DNA of 56,148 bases. It comes from Bacteroidales bacterium (GTDB taxonomy: Bacteria > Bacteroidota > Bacteroidia > Bacteroidales > UBA7960). Numbering within the stretch: position 1 is the stretch's first letter; every line of letters starts with the position of its first letter. Location of the stretch: NCBI GenBank assembly GCA_007129255.1, contig SKVW01000180.1:1-56148 (forward strand), in the 5' to 3' direction. A program made the translations under genes and the position numbers. The notes beneath the pieces were generated by a model. That model saw nothing but the letters and a program-made list of their open reading frames with translations, was not told the DNA's origin and did no database searches. Of this stretch, positions 39,684 through 48,992 are shown one piece after another.

Positions 39684-40631
39684 TTAAGCCGGTTTTTTTT
39701 CCTGCTTTTTACTCTGAAGGTATTCAAACACGAAAATGATGGCCATGCCAATAAAAGCAAAAATGAGCACCTGAAAAACCAAAGGGTCTTCGCCGGTTAC
39801 CTGGGAATACCTTTCCGGGCTGATATTTTTTTCAAGAAAAGGCACCTCTTCTCCGGCAGTGGTAATACGTGTTTCCAAAACTTCTTTCCAGGGCCAGAGT
39901 TTATTCAGGGAGCCGATCATAAAACCCGAAAGTACCCCCAGGGTGGCATTGGGGAAATTTTTAAAAAACCAGGAAATGATATTTGAAAAAGCTACCAGGC
40001 CTATGGCGCATCCTACAGCAAAAACGGCCAGCACATCGGCTTGCAGGTCCCTCACGGCATTGAGCATAAACTCGTATTTTCCCAGTAACAGCAGGATAAA
40101 GCTTCCTGAAATACCCGGCAGGATCATGGCACATATGGCAATAGATCCGGAGATGAAAACAAACCAAAGTGTCTGGGGAGTGCTGGCAGGAGTGGCCACC
40201 GTAACATAAAATGCAATAGCGGTGCCGACTATAAGCATGAGAATGGTGAATAAACTCCAGCGGTCTATCTTCCTGCCGATGTAAACCGCCGATCCAATGA
40301 TCAACCCAAAAAAGAAGGCCCACACCAGCTTTTCATGGTTAGCCAGCAGCCAGGAAATGAGCCTTGCCAGGGAGAAGATGCTGATTAATACACCCCCAAG
40401 TACCGTTAACAGAAAAGTCCCGTTGATATGCTTCCAGGCAGATACGATCCCTTCTTTAAAAAGGATCCTGAGAAAACCGGCGTTGATGGATTTAATGCTG
40501 TGGATAAGTTCTTCATAAATACCGGTGATAAATGCTATGGTACCGCCTGAAACTCCGGGAATAACATCAGCAGCTCCCATTCCCATACCCCTTAATCCGA
40601 CAAGCAGGTAATCAGTAAAACTTCTTCTCAT
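39684..40631 (-). CDS. DUF368 family membrane protein (undecaprenyl-phosphate translocase family)
   Basis: 315 aa; GMGMGAADVIPGVSGGTIAFITGIYEELI, ICAMILPGISGSFILLLLGKYE. Confidence 0.92.
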   Translation of the reverse strand: MRRSFTDYLLVGLRGMGMGAADVIPGVSGGTIAFITGIYEELIHSIKSINAGFLRILFKEGIVSAWKHINGTFLLTVLGGVLISIFSLARLISWLLANHEKLVWAFFFGLIIGSAVYIGRKIDRWSLFTILMLIVGTAIAFYVTVATPASTPQTLWFVFISGSIAICAMILPGISGSFILLLLGKYEFMLNAVRDLQADVLAVFAVGCAIGLVAFSNIISWFFKNFPNATLGVLSGFMIGSLNKLWPWKEVLETRITTAGEEVPFLEKNISPERYSQVTGEDPLVFQVLIFAFIGMAIIFVFEYLQSKKQEKKPA

Positions 40632-40651
40632 GCTTTTTAATTAATAATAAA

Positions 40652-40690
40652 TGCCTTTATCCTGCTATCCGGCCATTCAGGATAAAGGCA
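40652..40690 (-). terminator. terminator of comA-like gene
   Basis: TGCCTTTATCCTG-13 nt-CAGGATAAAGGCA, perfect 13-bp stem; minus strand followed by TTTATTATT. Confidence 0.72.
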
Positions 40691-40715
40691 CCGGATCATT
40701 GAATTTTTTTTAAAA

Positions 40716-41495
40716 TTACTCCAGCTTCAGATGTTGCAGATCAGCGGGCAGGAAATCAAAAAAGGTATCTCCCCTGAGCCCCAGTCTGAGCGTTTCCAGA
40801 GGAACGGCATCAAAAGGGGCGATGTTGCCAAGATTGACTTCAGCCCCCTGCATTTTGATAAACCATACCTGTTGGGGCTTGAGGGGGGCTTCCCATATGA
40901 TTTTATCTTTTGGAACTTCTTTCAGTATATCATTGATCAGTGAGTTGTCCGCCTTTCCGTTCTGGGAATAAATGCCTACGTTTCCGCTCTCGCGGGCCTC
41001 ACCGATAACATAGCTGCTGCCTGCTTCCAGCTCGTGTTTCATTTGGGTAACCCACTCCCCGTGGTTCATTACCACACCGGCTTCTTTGGCACCCACCTCC
41101 GATAACACCAGACGATCGCGGGAAAACTTTTCAATGTATCCACATTTTTCCTCATGGGGGATTTTAAATGATCCATCGGAAACCTCCACGGCATCCAATC
41201 CAAGGTTTTCCAGGTGCTTCAGGTAATTATCCAGTTGATTGCGGATAAGAAAGGCCTCAAAAAGGGTCCCTCCGGCAAAAACTTTGATATTATATTCCTG
41301 GTACAAACGGACTTTTTCTTCAACATTGTTTGAAACGTAGGAGGTGCCAAATCCAAGTTTAATGAAATCAATCAGGTGAGCTGCGGTAGACATAAGATCC
41401 CGGGCTTGAGAAATGCCCAAACCCTTGTCCATGACCATGGTAATGCCTTTTTTTCTTGGCTTGGCTTCTCTCTCCGGCAATAAGGTCAGTTTCAT
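40716..41495 (-). CDS. phosphosulfolactate synthase (ComA) family protein
   Basis: 259 aa; KGITMVMDKGLGISQARDLMSTAAHLIDFIKLGFGTS, VEVSDGSFKIP, GEARESGNVGIY. Confidence 0.9.
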   Translation of the reverse strand: MKLTLLPEREAKPRKKGITMVMDKGLGISQARDLMSTAAHLIDFIKLGFGTSYVSNNVEEKVRLYQEYNIKVFAGGTLFEAFLIRNQLDNYLKHLENLGLDAVEVSDGSFKIPHEEKCGYIEKFSRDRLVLSEVGAKEAGVVMNHGEWVTQMKHELEAGSSYVIGEARESGNVGIYSQNGKADNSLINDILKEVPKDKIIWEAPLKPQQVWFIKMQGAEVNLGNIAPFDAVPLETLRLGLRGDTFFDFLPADLQHLKLE

Positions 41496-41512
41496 AAAAC
41501 AATTTAAATATT

Positions 41513-42925
41513 TCAGGATGAAGTATCGGGTCTGTAGTGTTCAATAAGGTCTATAAGGGACGAGTTTGCCCATAGGGCCGGGTAGTTGGTAAGCAGTGCA
41601 ATATGTCCTTCAAAGTTTTTTGAGAGAGCTTCCTCCAGGAAAAAAGAACCTTCTTTTCCCCTGCCGCTTAAATAAAGGTATGCGGCCATGCGGTATTGCA
41701 GGCCTGCATTATTGGGGAGCACTACCAGGCCACGCACCAGCACGCCTGTAGCAGCGGCCAGGTCTTTTTTCCTTGCATAGGCTTCTGCATATTCCAGCCA
41801 GCTTTCTTCATCCTCTGGTTCAACTTTTACAGCTTTTTCGTAAATATCCATGGCCTGATCAAATTCATTGGCCTGAATTAAACAGTCAGCCAAAAGACAT
41901 AAATAAGCGGGATTTTCCGGGTCCTTTTCCACCCCTTTTCGAAAAAAATTAACGGCATTTTTTGCAGAACCCATTTCTATTTCACAAATTCCCATCCCAA
42001 TCCATGCATCAGCGATAGAGGCATCCATTTTGGCAGTTTTTTGATAAAATTCAGCCGCCATGGGATATTCTTCCATTTTTTCATAACATTCCCCAATATA
42101 ATAAAACTTCATGGGGTCAAACTCATCTTCTGTAAGGGATTGGCGGTATGCCTCCAGTGCTTCAGGATAGCGATTCAGCAGACTCAGGGCATAACCTTTG
42201 TGAAACCAGGAGTGCTCGTGATCCTGGTTGATGGCAATGGAATAATCCAGTGCCTGTATGGCTTTTTCATACAAACCGCTGTTGATATAAGATACCCCAA
42301 GGTTAAACCAGGCTTCTGAACTGTAAGGATGACGGTCCAGTAAACGATTAAAAAAGGAAATACTTTCCTCAGTCAATGATAGCAGATCAAAGCAATAGGC
42401 TGCCTCGTAAATGGCCAGATCGTTTTCGGGATTTACTTCCAGGGCCTTGCCAAGGTATTCCAGGGTTTTGTCATAATTGCCCATGTTTTCATATTCAAAG
42501 GCAATATTGCAATATACATGGTCGGGTTCATCAGAGATAAAAACTGCTTTATTATATTCTTCTATGGCTTTTTCATAATTGCGCATTTGAGAATATATGG
42601 CACCTTTGGTAAGAAAAATATCAGTATTGGATGGTTCCAGCGTTTCCACCCCGGAAAGGATATCCAAAGCATATTTTTCTTTGTTGAGAGCGGCAAATAA
42701 CTGTGCTTTTTTGAGCATTAAAGGCACGGAGGTAGGGTGCACCTGCCCGGCATAATCGCAAACTTTGAGGGCCTTTTTATAATTGCCCTCCAGCACAAAG
42801 TGTTCAATAATTTCCTCAAAGTCGTCCACGTCAAAGTAAACCGAGGAGTTGCTGGCCAAAAGCGCTTCAAACTTTTCAACCTGCCACGGAACGTTATTGA
42901 AGTTATTTTCTAATTCTTTATTCAT
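41513..42925 (-). CDS. tetratricopeptide repeat protein
   Basis: 470 aa; many TPR repeats, e.g. AWFNLGVSYINSGLYEKAIQALDYSIAINQ. Confidence 0.93.
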   Translation of the reverse strand: MNKELENNFNNVPWQVEKFEALLASNSSVYFDVDDFEEIIEHFVLEGNYKKALKVCDYAGQVHPTSVPLMLKKAQLFAALNKEKYALDILSGVETLEPSNTDIFLTKGAIYSQMRNYEKAIEEYNKAVFISDEPDHVYCNIAFEYENMGNYDKTLEYLGKALEVNPENDLAIYEAAYCFDLLSLTEESISFFNRLLDRHPYSSEAWFNLGVSYINSGLYEKAIQALDYSIAINQDHEHSWFHKGYALSLLNRYPEALEAYRQSLTEDEFDPMKFYYIGECYEKMEEYPMAAEFYQKTAKMDASIADAWIGMGICEIEMGSAKNAVNFFRKGVEKDPENPAYLCLLADCLIQANEFDQAMDIYEKAVKVEPEDEESWLEYAEAYARKKDLAAATGVLVRGLVVLPNNAGLQYRMAAYLYLSGRGKEGSFFLEEALSKNFEGHIALLTNYPALWANSSLIDLIEHYRPDTSS

Positions 42926-43171
42926 AAATTTTTACCGGTGTTTTTTATTTAACCCTGATAAACATTATCAAATAACCTGCCACCGGTTTAAACGGTGCAA
43001 AGTTAACAAAAAACAATAAAGAACGCTTCACTGCTAAGGGGCTTTCATTAGGATAAATGTAAGAAAATATATTCGGGTTTATGCTGGTAAAAACACGGTT
43101 TTTTTTAATTATTATCAACATCGTCAACCGGGTTTACCCGATTTTGGAATGGAAAATACGATAATAAATGG

Positions 43172-43179
43172 TAATTTTG
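43172..43179 (+). promoter_or_regulatory. candidate -7 box (TAATTTTG) for ffh
   Basis: TAnnTTTG match ~24 bp before ATG 43203; spacer to nearest TTG is long. Confidence 0.4.
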
Positions 43180-43202
43180 CACAAATTTTCAAAAGGATTA
43201 AA

Positions 43203-44546
43203 ATGTTCGAAAACTTAAATGATAAATTAGAAAAGGCATTCAAATTGTTAAAAGGGCAGGGGCACATTTCCGAGATCAATGTGGCCGAAACCCTTAAGGA
43301 TGTTCGTCGTGCTTTGCTGGATGCCGATGTTAGCTTTAAGATTGCCAAAAGCTTTACCGAAACGGTTAAGGAAAAAGCCCTTGGACAGGGAGTGCTTACC
43401 TCAGTTTCGCCCGGGCAGCTCATGGTGAAAATTGTTCATGAGGAGCTTACCCGCCTGATGGGCACAACCCACGAGGAAATAAACATTAAAGGCAGCCCTG
43501 CGGTGATTCTCATCGCTGGTTTGCAAGGAAGTGGTAAAACAACTTTCTCGGCAAAACTTGCCAATTACCTCAAGTCCAAAAAAAGCAAAAAAGTATTGCT
43601 GGTGGCCTGTGATGTTTACCGCCCCGCAGCCATTGACCAGCTGAAGGTTTTGGGCGATCAGATTGAAGTCGAGGTTTATACCGAGCCTGACAATCAGGAT
43701 CCGGTAGGTATTGCCAAGCGCGCCATATTGCATGCCAAAACCATGGGCCACCAGGCTGTGGTAGTGGATACCGCTGGCCGGTTGGCCATTGACCAGGAAA
43801 TGATGAACGAGATCGCTTCCCTCAAAAAAGCCCTTAATCCCCACGAAACCCTGTTTGTGGTGGATGCCATGACGGGTCAGGATGCCGTGAATACTGCCAA
43901 GGCCTTTAATGATCGCCTGGATTATGACGGGGTAGTGCTTACCAAGCTGGACGGGGACACCCGCGGGGGAGCCGCACTAACAGTGCGGTCGGTGGTAAAT
44001 AAACCCATCAAGTTTATAGGTATTGGCGAAAAAGCAGATGCCATTGATGTATTTCATCCCAGACGAATGGCCGACCGTATTCTGGGAATGGGTGATGTAG
44101 TATCTTTGGTTGAAAAAGCCCAGGAGCAGTATGATGTAGAAGAAGCACGGCAGCTTCAAAAGAAAATTGCCAAAAATCAATTCAACTTCAACGACTTCCT
44201 TTCCCAGATGCAGCAAATAAAAAAGATGGGAAATGTGAAAGACCTGATGGGGATGATCCCTGGAATGGGAAAAGCCATGAAGGATATTGATATGGAAGAT
44301 GATGCTTTTAAAGGAATTGAAGCCATTATTTATTCCATGACTGAGGAAGAAAAAGAAAACCCCGGCATCATCAATGGCAGCCGAAGAAAGCGAATAGCAG
44401 CAGGTAGCGGATCTTCCATTCAGGAAGTGAACCGCCTTATCAAGCAGTTTGAAGATACCCGCAAAATGATGCGCATGATGTCTGGCGGTAAAGGAGGTGC
44501 CAAAATGGCCAACCTCATGCGCAATATGTCCGGAATGAGAAAATAA
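43203..44546 (+). CDS. ffh: signal recognition particle protein
   Basis: ORF 43149-44546; start ATG 43203 (MFENLNDKLEKAFKLLKGQGHI); GLQGSGKTTFSAKLA, DTAGRLAID, TKLDGDTRGGAAL, M-domain GSRRKRIAAGSG. Confidence 0.97.
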   Translation: MFENLNDKLEKAFKLLKGQGHISEINVAETLKDVRRALLDADVSFKIAKSFTETVKEKALGQGVLTSVSPGQLMVKIVHEELTRLMGTTHEEINIKGSPAVILIAGLQGSGKTTFSAKLANYLKSKKSKKVLLVACDVYRPAAIDQLKVLGDQIEVEVYTEPDNQDPVGIAKRAILHAKTMGHQAVVVDTAGRLAIDQEMMNEIASLKKALNPHETLFVVDAMTGQDAVNTAKAFNDRLDYDGVVLTKLDGDTRGGAALTVRSVVNKPIKFIGIGEKADAIDVFHPRRMADRILGMGDVVSLVEKAQEQYDVEEARQLQKKIAKNQFNFNDFLSQMQQIKKMGNVKDLMGMIPGMGKAMKDIDMEDDAFKGIEAIIYSMTEEEKENPGIINGSRRKRIAAGSGSSIQEVNRLIKQFEDTRKMMRMMSGGKGGAKMANLMRNMSGMRK

Positions 44547-44627
44547 ACTGACGGGTTGAACAACCCTCCTTTGCAGCCCGTTAGCTTTTTGATTTTTGCA
44601 TAGTACATATTTTAACAGCTGAAAGAA

Positions 44628-45509
44628 ATGGAACTTATTGACGGAAAAAAGGTTGCTGTGACCATAAAGCAGGAAATTGCCGCAGAGGTAAAGAGAATGC
44701 TGGATCAGGGGGAAAAAGCTCCCCACCTGGCCGCCATTTTGGTGGGAGAGGATCCTGCCAGCCAAACCTATGTAAACAGTAAGGCCAAAGCCTGTAAAGA
44801 GGTTGGCTTTATTTCTTCTAACTACAATTTTCCTGAAGATGTCAGTGAAGAAGAGCTATTGAAAACCGTTGAATTTATCAATAACGATGACGACATCGAT
44901 GGCTTGATCGTGCAACTCCCCCTTCCCGACCATATTGACAACCAGAAGATCATACAGCACATCCGCCCTGAAAAAGATGTGGACGGATTTCATCCGGTAA
45001 ATGTAGGGCGCATGACCATTGGTTTGCCTTCCTACGTATCTGCAACACCATACGGCATTTTGGAACTGATCATGCGCAGCCGCATTGAAACCAAAGGGAA
45101 GAACTGCGTAATCCTTGGACGTAGCAATATTGTAGGCAAGCCTATGAGCATACTGATGGCTCGCAATGAAGAACCCGGCAATGCCACCGTTACGGTTTGC
45201 CACAGTAAAACAAAAAATCTTAAGGAGATCACCTCCAAAGCCGATATCCTGATCGTGGCCATTGGCAAGCCCGAATTCGTAACTGAAGATATGGTTAAAG
45301 ACAATGCTGTGGTAATAGATGTGGGGATTCACCGCGTGAAGTCCGACAAAACCAAATCGGGTTTCCGCCTGATCGGGGATGTAAAATTTGATGAGGTATC
45401 CCCAAAGGCCTCGCATATTACACCTGTTCCGGGGGGAGTAGGACCCATGACCATTGTTTCTTTGCTGATGAACACCCTGAAAGCTTCCAAAAAAGAAATT
45501 TACGCATAA
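44628..45509 (+). CDS. folD: bifunctional methylenetetrahydrofolate dehydrogenase/cyclohydrolase
   Basis: 293 aa; [70 protein letters not shown]. Confidence 0.98.
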   Translation: MELIDGKKVAVTIKQEIAAEVKRMLDQGEKAPHLAAILVGEDPASQTYVNSKAKACKEVGFISSNYNFPEDVSEEELLKTVEFINNDDDIDGLIVQLPLPDHIDNQKIIQHIRPEKDVDGFHPVNVGRMTIGLPSYVSATPYGILELIMRSRIETKGKNCVILGRSNIVGKPMSILMARNEEPGNATVTVCHSKTKNLKEITSKADILIVAIGKPEFVTEDMVKDNAVVIDVGIHRVKSDKTKSGFRLIGDVKFDEVSPKASHITPVPGGVGPMTIVSLLMNTLKASKKEIYA

Positions 45510-45510
45510 T

Positions 45511-46167
45511 TTGAACAACTGCCGATTAACCAATCTTACCCCGGAGCAGCAGCAATTGCTTGAGCATGGCAGCTTACTGCCTGTTATGGAGAAATTTTAT
45601 TCTGTGCAGGGCGAAGGATACAATACCGGTAAAGCAGCCAGCTTCGTGCGCATCGGGGGGTGTGATGTGGGCTGCCACTGGTGCGATGTAAAAGAAGCAT
45701 GGGATGCAAGCATGCATCCACTTACATCCCTGGGAGAGATCATTAAATTCGTTACTTCCTTTCCTGCTAAATCAGTGGTGATCACTGGCGGAGAACCCCT
45801 GATGTATAACCTGGATCCCCTATGCAGGGAATTGAAAGACCGGGGAATCAGGATCTTTCTTGAAACTTCCGGTGCTTACCCTTTAAGCGGCCATTATGAC
45901 TGGGTTTGCCTCTCTCCCAAAACCAATATTCAGCCCCGCCAGGATATGCTGTTAATGGCAGATGAGCTTAAAGTGATCATCCATGAAAAAAACGATTTTG
46001 AATGGGCCAAGAAGAATGCCCGACTGGTAAAAGAAAAATGTCTGCTTTATCTTCAGCCTGAATGGAGCCGTTACCAGCAGATCCTTCCCCAGGTTGTGGA
46101 TTTTGTTATGCAAAACCCCCGTTGGATGATTTCTTTGCAGTCTCATAAGTTTATGAATATCCCCTGA
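45511..46167 (+). CDS. queE: 7-carboxy-7-deazaguanine synthase (radical SAM)
   Basis: 218 aa, TTG start 1 nt after folD stop (internal ATG 45586); FYSVQGEGYNTGKAASFVRIGGCDVGCHWCD; VVITGGEPLM. Confidence 0.95.
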   Translation: MNNCRLTNLTPEQQQLLEHGSLLPVMEKFYSVQGEGYNTGKAASFVRIGGCDVGCHWCDVKEAWDASMHPLTSLGEIIKFVTSFPAKSVVITGGEPLMYNLDPLCRELKDRGIRIFLETSGAYPLSGHYDWVCLSPKTNIQPRQDMLLMADELKVIIHEKNDFEWAKKNARLVKEKCLLYLQPEWSRYQQILPQVVDFVMQNPRWMISLQSHKFMNIP

Positions 46168-46294
46168 TAGAAAGAATGTTTTCCCGGTGCGGGGCGATTG
46201 AATTTTTTAAATCTGTTTCTTAACTGAGGAGTTATTCAGGAAAATCTTTTTTTCTGAATAAACTTTCTTTAATTTTGGATTTATATCTTTTGAA

Positions 46295-48250
46295 ATGAAG
46301 CCATTCTCCTTTTTTATCCTGTTTCTTTTGGTTTTGGGATTTCAGCCACTGCAAGCCCAGGTAGCCGATGATCTGACCACCAGAAACAACAGGGCACGTA
46401 GTGCCTTTCAAAGCGGGGTGCAAGCCTACCGTCTTATGGATTACGATCAGGCTGTTTACTATTTTCAAAGGGCTATAAATCATGATCCTGAATTTATTGA
46501 AGCATACATCCTAAAGGCTGAAGTATATTATTCCGATGAGCAATACGAGCATAGCGCTGCTGCCTATGAGCAAGCCATTCGCGTTGATTCATTGTTTTTC
46601 CCTTCCAAACACTTTTACCTGGGTTCTGCCTTGTTGAAAACCGGGCAATACCAAAAAGCCCGGAACCGTTTGAATATTTTCCTGGAGTTGCCCGGCATAA
46701 GTGACTCTATGCGTGAATCGGCCGGGAAGCACCTTGAACAATGTGCATTTGCCATTGATGCCCAGGAAAATCCCGTTCCTTTTGAGCCGGTCAACCCGGG
46801 ATCGGCCATAAACAGCGAATTTGCCGAGTACAGCCCCACCCTTACGGCCGATGAGCAAACCCTGGTATTTACCCGTAAAAAACCACGTACTGATCCTGCA
46901 TTAATGTCATATGGACCGGAGTATGAAGATTTTTATGTAAGCCATTATAAGGATGGGGCCTGGACGGAGGCCGAAAACCTTGGGCCTCCCATCAATACCC
47001 CTGGAAATGAAGGCGCACAAAGTATTTCTGCCGATGGCCGGCACCTGTTTTACACCGCCTGCAACCGGCCCGAGGGTGTTGGCAGTTGCGATATTTATTA
47101 TGCCCGCCGTACCGGCGACCGCTGGAGCACCCCCTCAAACATGGGCCGGGTGGTTAATTCCACTTCCTGGGATTCCCAGCCATCCATTTCACCGGATGGA
47201 AGAACACTTTATTTTACCAGTGCCCGCTCAGGAAGCTATGGGAAAATGGATATCTGGAAAACCTCCCTGGATGACAGCGGAAACTGGCAAACCCCGGTAA
47301 ACATTGGCCCGGCAATCAACACCTCCGGAAGGGAAATGTCACCCTTTATCCATCCCGATAACCAAACCCTGTTTTTTGCCTCTGACGGCCATATGGGCAT
47401 GGGAGGTCTGGATATTTTCTATAGCCGGAAACAGAAGGATGGGTCCTGGGGCGAACCCGTTAACATCGGCTATCCCATCAATACCTATGCGGATGAGTTT
47501 TCCCTGGTTGTGGGCGCAAAAGGAGATATTGCATGGTTTGCTTCTGATAAATTTGGCGGATATGGGGAAACGGATATCTACTATTTTGACCTTTACGAAG
47601 CAGCACGCCCGGATCCGGTGACTTATATGCGTGGCATAGTTTACGATAAGGAAACCGGTGAAAAATTGAGGGCCTTTTTTGAGTTGACGGATGTGGAGTT
47701 GGATGAGGTGATTGCCATGTCGGTTTCCGATCCGGAAACCGGCAGTTTCCTGGTTTCTATCCCCACAGGGCGTAATCTGGCCCTTAACGTCAATAAGACA
47801 GGTTATTTGTTTTTTTCAGAAAACTTTTCCTATGCCGATGTAAGGGTGGGAATCGATCCTTACACCCGGGACATTCCCCTGCAGCCCATCAAAGAAGGGG
47901 TGGCGGTGGTTTTGCGGAATATCTTTTTTGATACCGACCAATATGAACTAAAACCTGAGTCAAAAATTGAACTGTTAAGGCTGGCAGAGTTGATGCAAGA
48001 AAACCCGGAGATGAAAGTGGAAATTAGCGGGCACACCGACAATGTGGGGGCTTATGAATACAACCTGGAACTTTCGCGTAACAGGGCCCGAAGCGTATTG
48101 GAGTTTTTAACAGAACAAGGAGTTGAGGAAAACCGGTTGGAATATGAAGGTTATGCCGATACCCGGCCAATAGATACCAACGAAACCGAAGAAGGCAGAG
48201 CCAATAACCGCCGCACCGAGTTTGAGGTACTGGAATATCAAAATCAGTAA
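46295..48250 (+). CDS. TPR - PD40 beta-propeller - CRD-like - OmpA_C protein (PorE-like T9SS component candidate)
   Basis: 651 aa; signal peptide; TPR; repeated ISPDGRTLYFTSARSGSYGKMDIW propeller blades; MRGIVYDKETGEKL CRD; C-terminal OmpA ISGHTDNVGAYEYNLELSRNRARSVLEFL. Confidence 0.9.
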   Translation: MKPFSFFILFLLVLGFQPLQAQVADDLTTRNNRARSAFQSGVQAYRLMDYDQAVYYFQRAINHDPEFIEAYILKAEVYYSDEQYEHSAAAYEQAIRVDSLFFPSKHFYLGSALLKTGQYQKARNRLNIFLELPGISDSMRESAGKHLEQCAFAIDAQENPVPFEPVNPGSAINSEFAEYSPTLTADEQTLVFTRKKPRTDPALMSYGPEYEDFYVSHYKDGAWTEAENLGPPINTPGNEGAQSISADGRHLFYTACNRPEGVGSCDIYYARRTGDRWSTPSNMGRVVNSTSWDSQPSISPDGRTLYFTSARSGSYGKMDIWKTSLDDSGNWQTPVNIGPAINTSGREMSPFIHPDNQTLFFASDGHMGMGGLDIFYSRKQKDGSWGEPVNIGYPINTYADEFSLVVGAKGDIAWFASDKFGGYGETDIYYFDLYEAARPDPVTYMRGIVYDKETGEKLRAFFELTDVELDEVIAMSVSDPETGSFLVSIPTGRNLALNVNKTGYLFFSENFSYADVRVGIDPYTRDIPLQPIKEGVAVVLRNIFFDTDQYELKPESKIELLRLAELMQENPEMKVEISGHTDNVGAYEYNLELSRNRARSVLEFLTEQGVEENRLEYEGYADTRPIDTNETEEGRANNRRTEFEVLEYQNQ

Positions 48251-48251
48251 T

Positions 48252-48980
48252 ATGTTTGAGAAAATCAGTTTAAACAGGATCCTGTTTCTGGATGTGGAAA
48301 CGGTGCCCATGGCAGCCGATTATTCCGAATTGCCTGAAACATTCCAGGCATTGTGGGAGAAAAAATGCCAGCGCATAAAAACCAGTGAGGATGAAACGCC
48401 TGACAGTTTGTTTTTTGAAAAAGCCGGCATTTTTGCCGAGTTTGGAAAGACTGTCTGTGTCTCTGCAGGTTTCTTCCGGCCCGGAGAAGAAGAAGGCAGC
48501 CTGGTTTTCAGGGTAAAGTCTTATTTCGGGGATTGCGAAAAAACTTTGCTCACAGAATTTTCCCGGCTTCTGGAAGAGCACTTTAATACCCCGGCACATT
48601 TTCTTTGTGCTCACAATGGAAAAGAATTCGACTTCCCCTATCTGTCAAGGCGCATGCTTATTAATGGCCTGGATCTGCCTTTTTTGCTAAACAATCACGG
48701 AAAAAAACCCTGGGAAGTTTCTTTGCTTGATACCATGGAATTATGGAAATTCGGGGACCATAAAAATTTTACATCCCTGGCGCTCCTGGCTGCAGTTTTT
48801 AACATTCCTACCCCCAAGGACGACATTGATGGGAGCGATGTGGCAAGAGTATACTGGCAGGATAAGGATCTGGAGCGAATAGCTCTTTATTGCAGCAAAG
48901 ACGTGGTTACCACCGCCAGGTTATTCCTGAAATACTCTAATACAGGCGCCCTGCCTGATGATAACATTCTTTTCCTGTAA
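48252..48980 (+). CDS. 3'-5' exonuclease, DEDDy/PolB-exonuclease-like
   Basis: ORF from 48222; start ATG 48252; Exo I LFLDVETVP, Exo II AHNGKEFDFPYL, Exo III YCSKDVV (YxxxD). Confidence 0.9.
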   Translation: MFEKISLNRILFLDVETVPMAADYSELPETFQALWEKKCQRIKTSEDETPDSLFFEKAGIFAEFGKTVCVSAGFFRPGEEEGSLVFRVKSYFGDCEKTLLTEFSRLLEEHFNTPAHFLCAHNGKEFDFPYLSRRMLINGLDLPFLLNNHGKKPWEVSLLDTMELWKFGDHKNFTSLALLAAVFNIPTPKDDIDGSDVARVYWQDKDLERIALYCSKDVVTTARLFLKYSNTGALPDDNILFL

Positions 48981-48992
48981 ATCCTGTTTTTA

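Noticed and set aside
43977-44765. 262-aa minus-strand ORF
   Set aside because: Antisense to ffh and folD, His/Phe-rich shadow translation.
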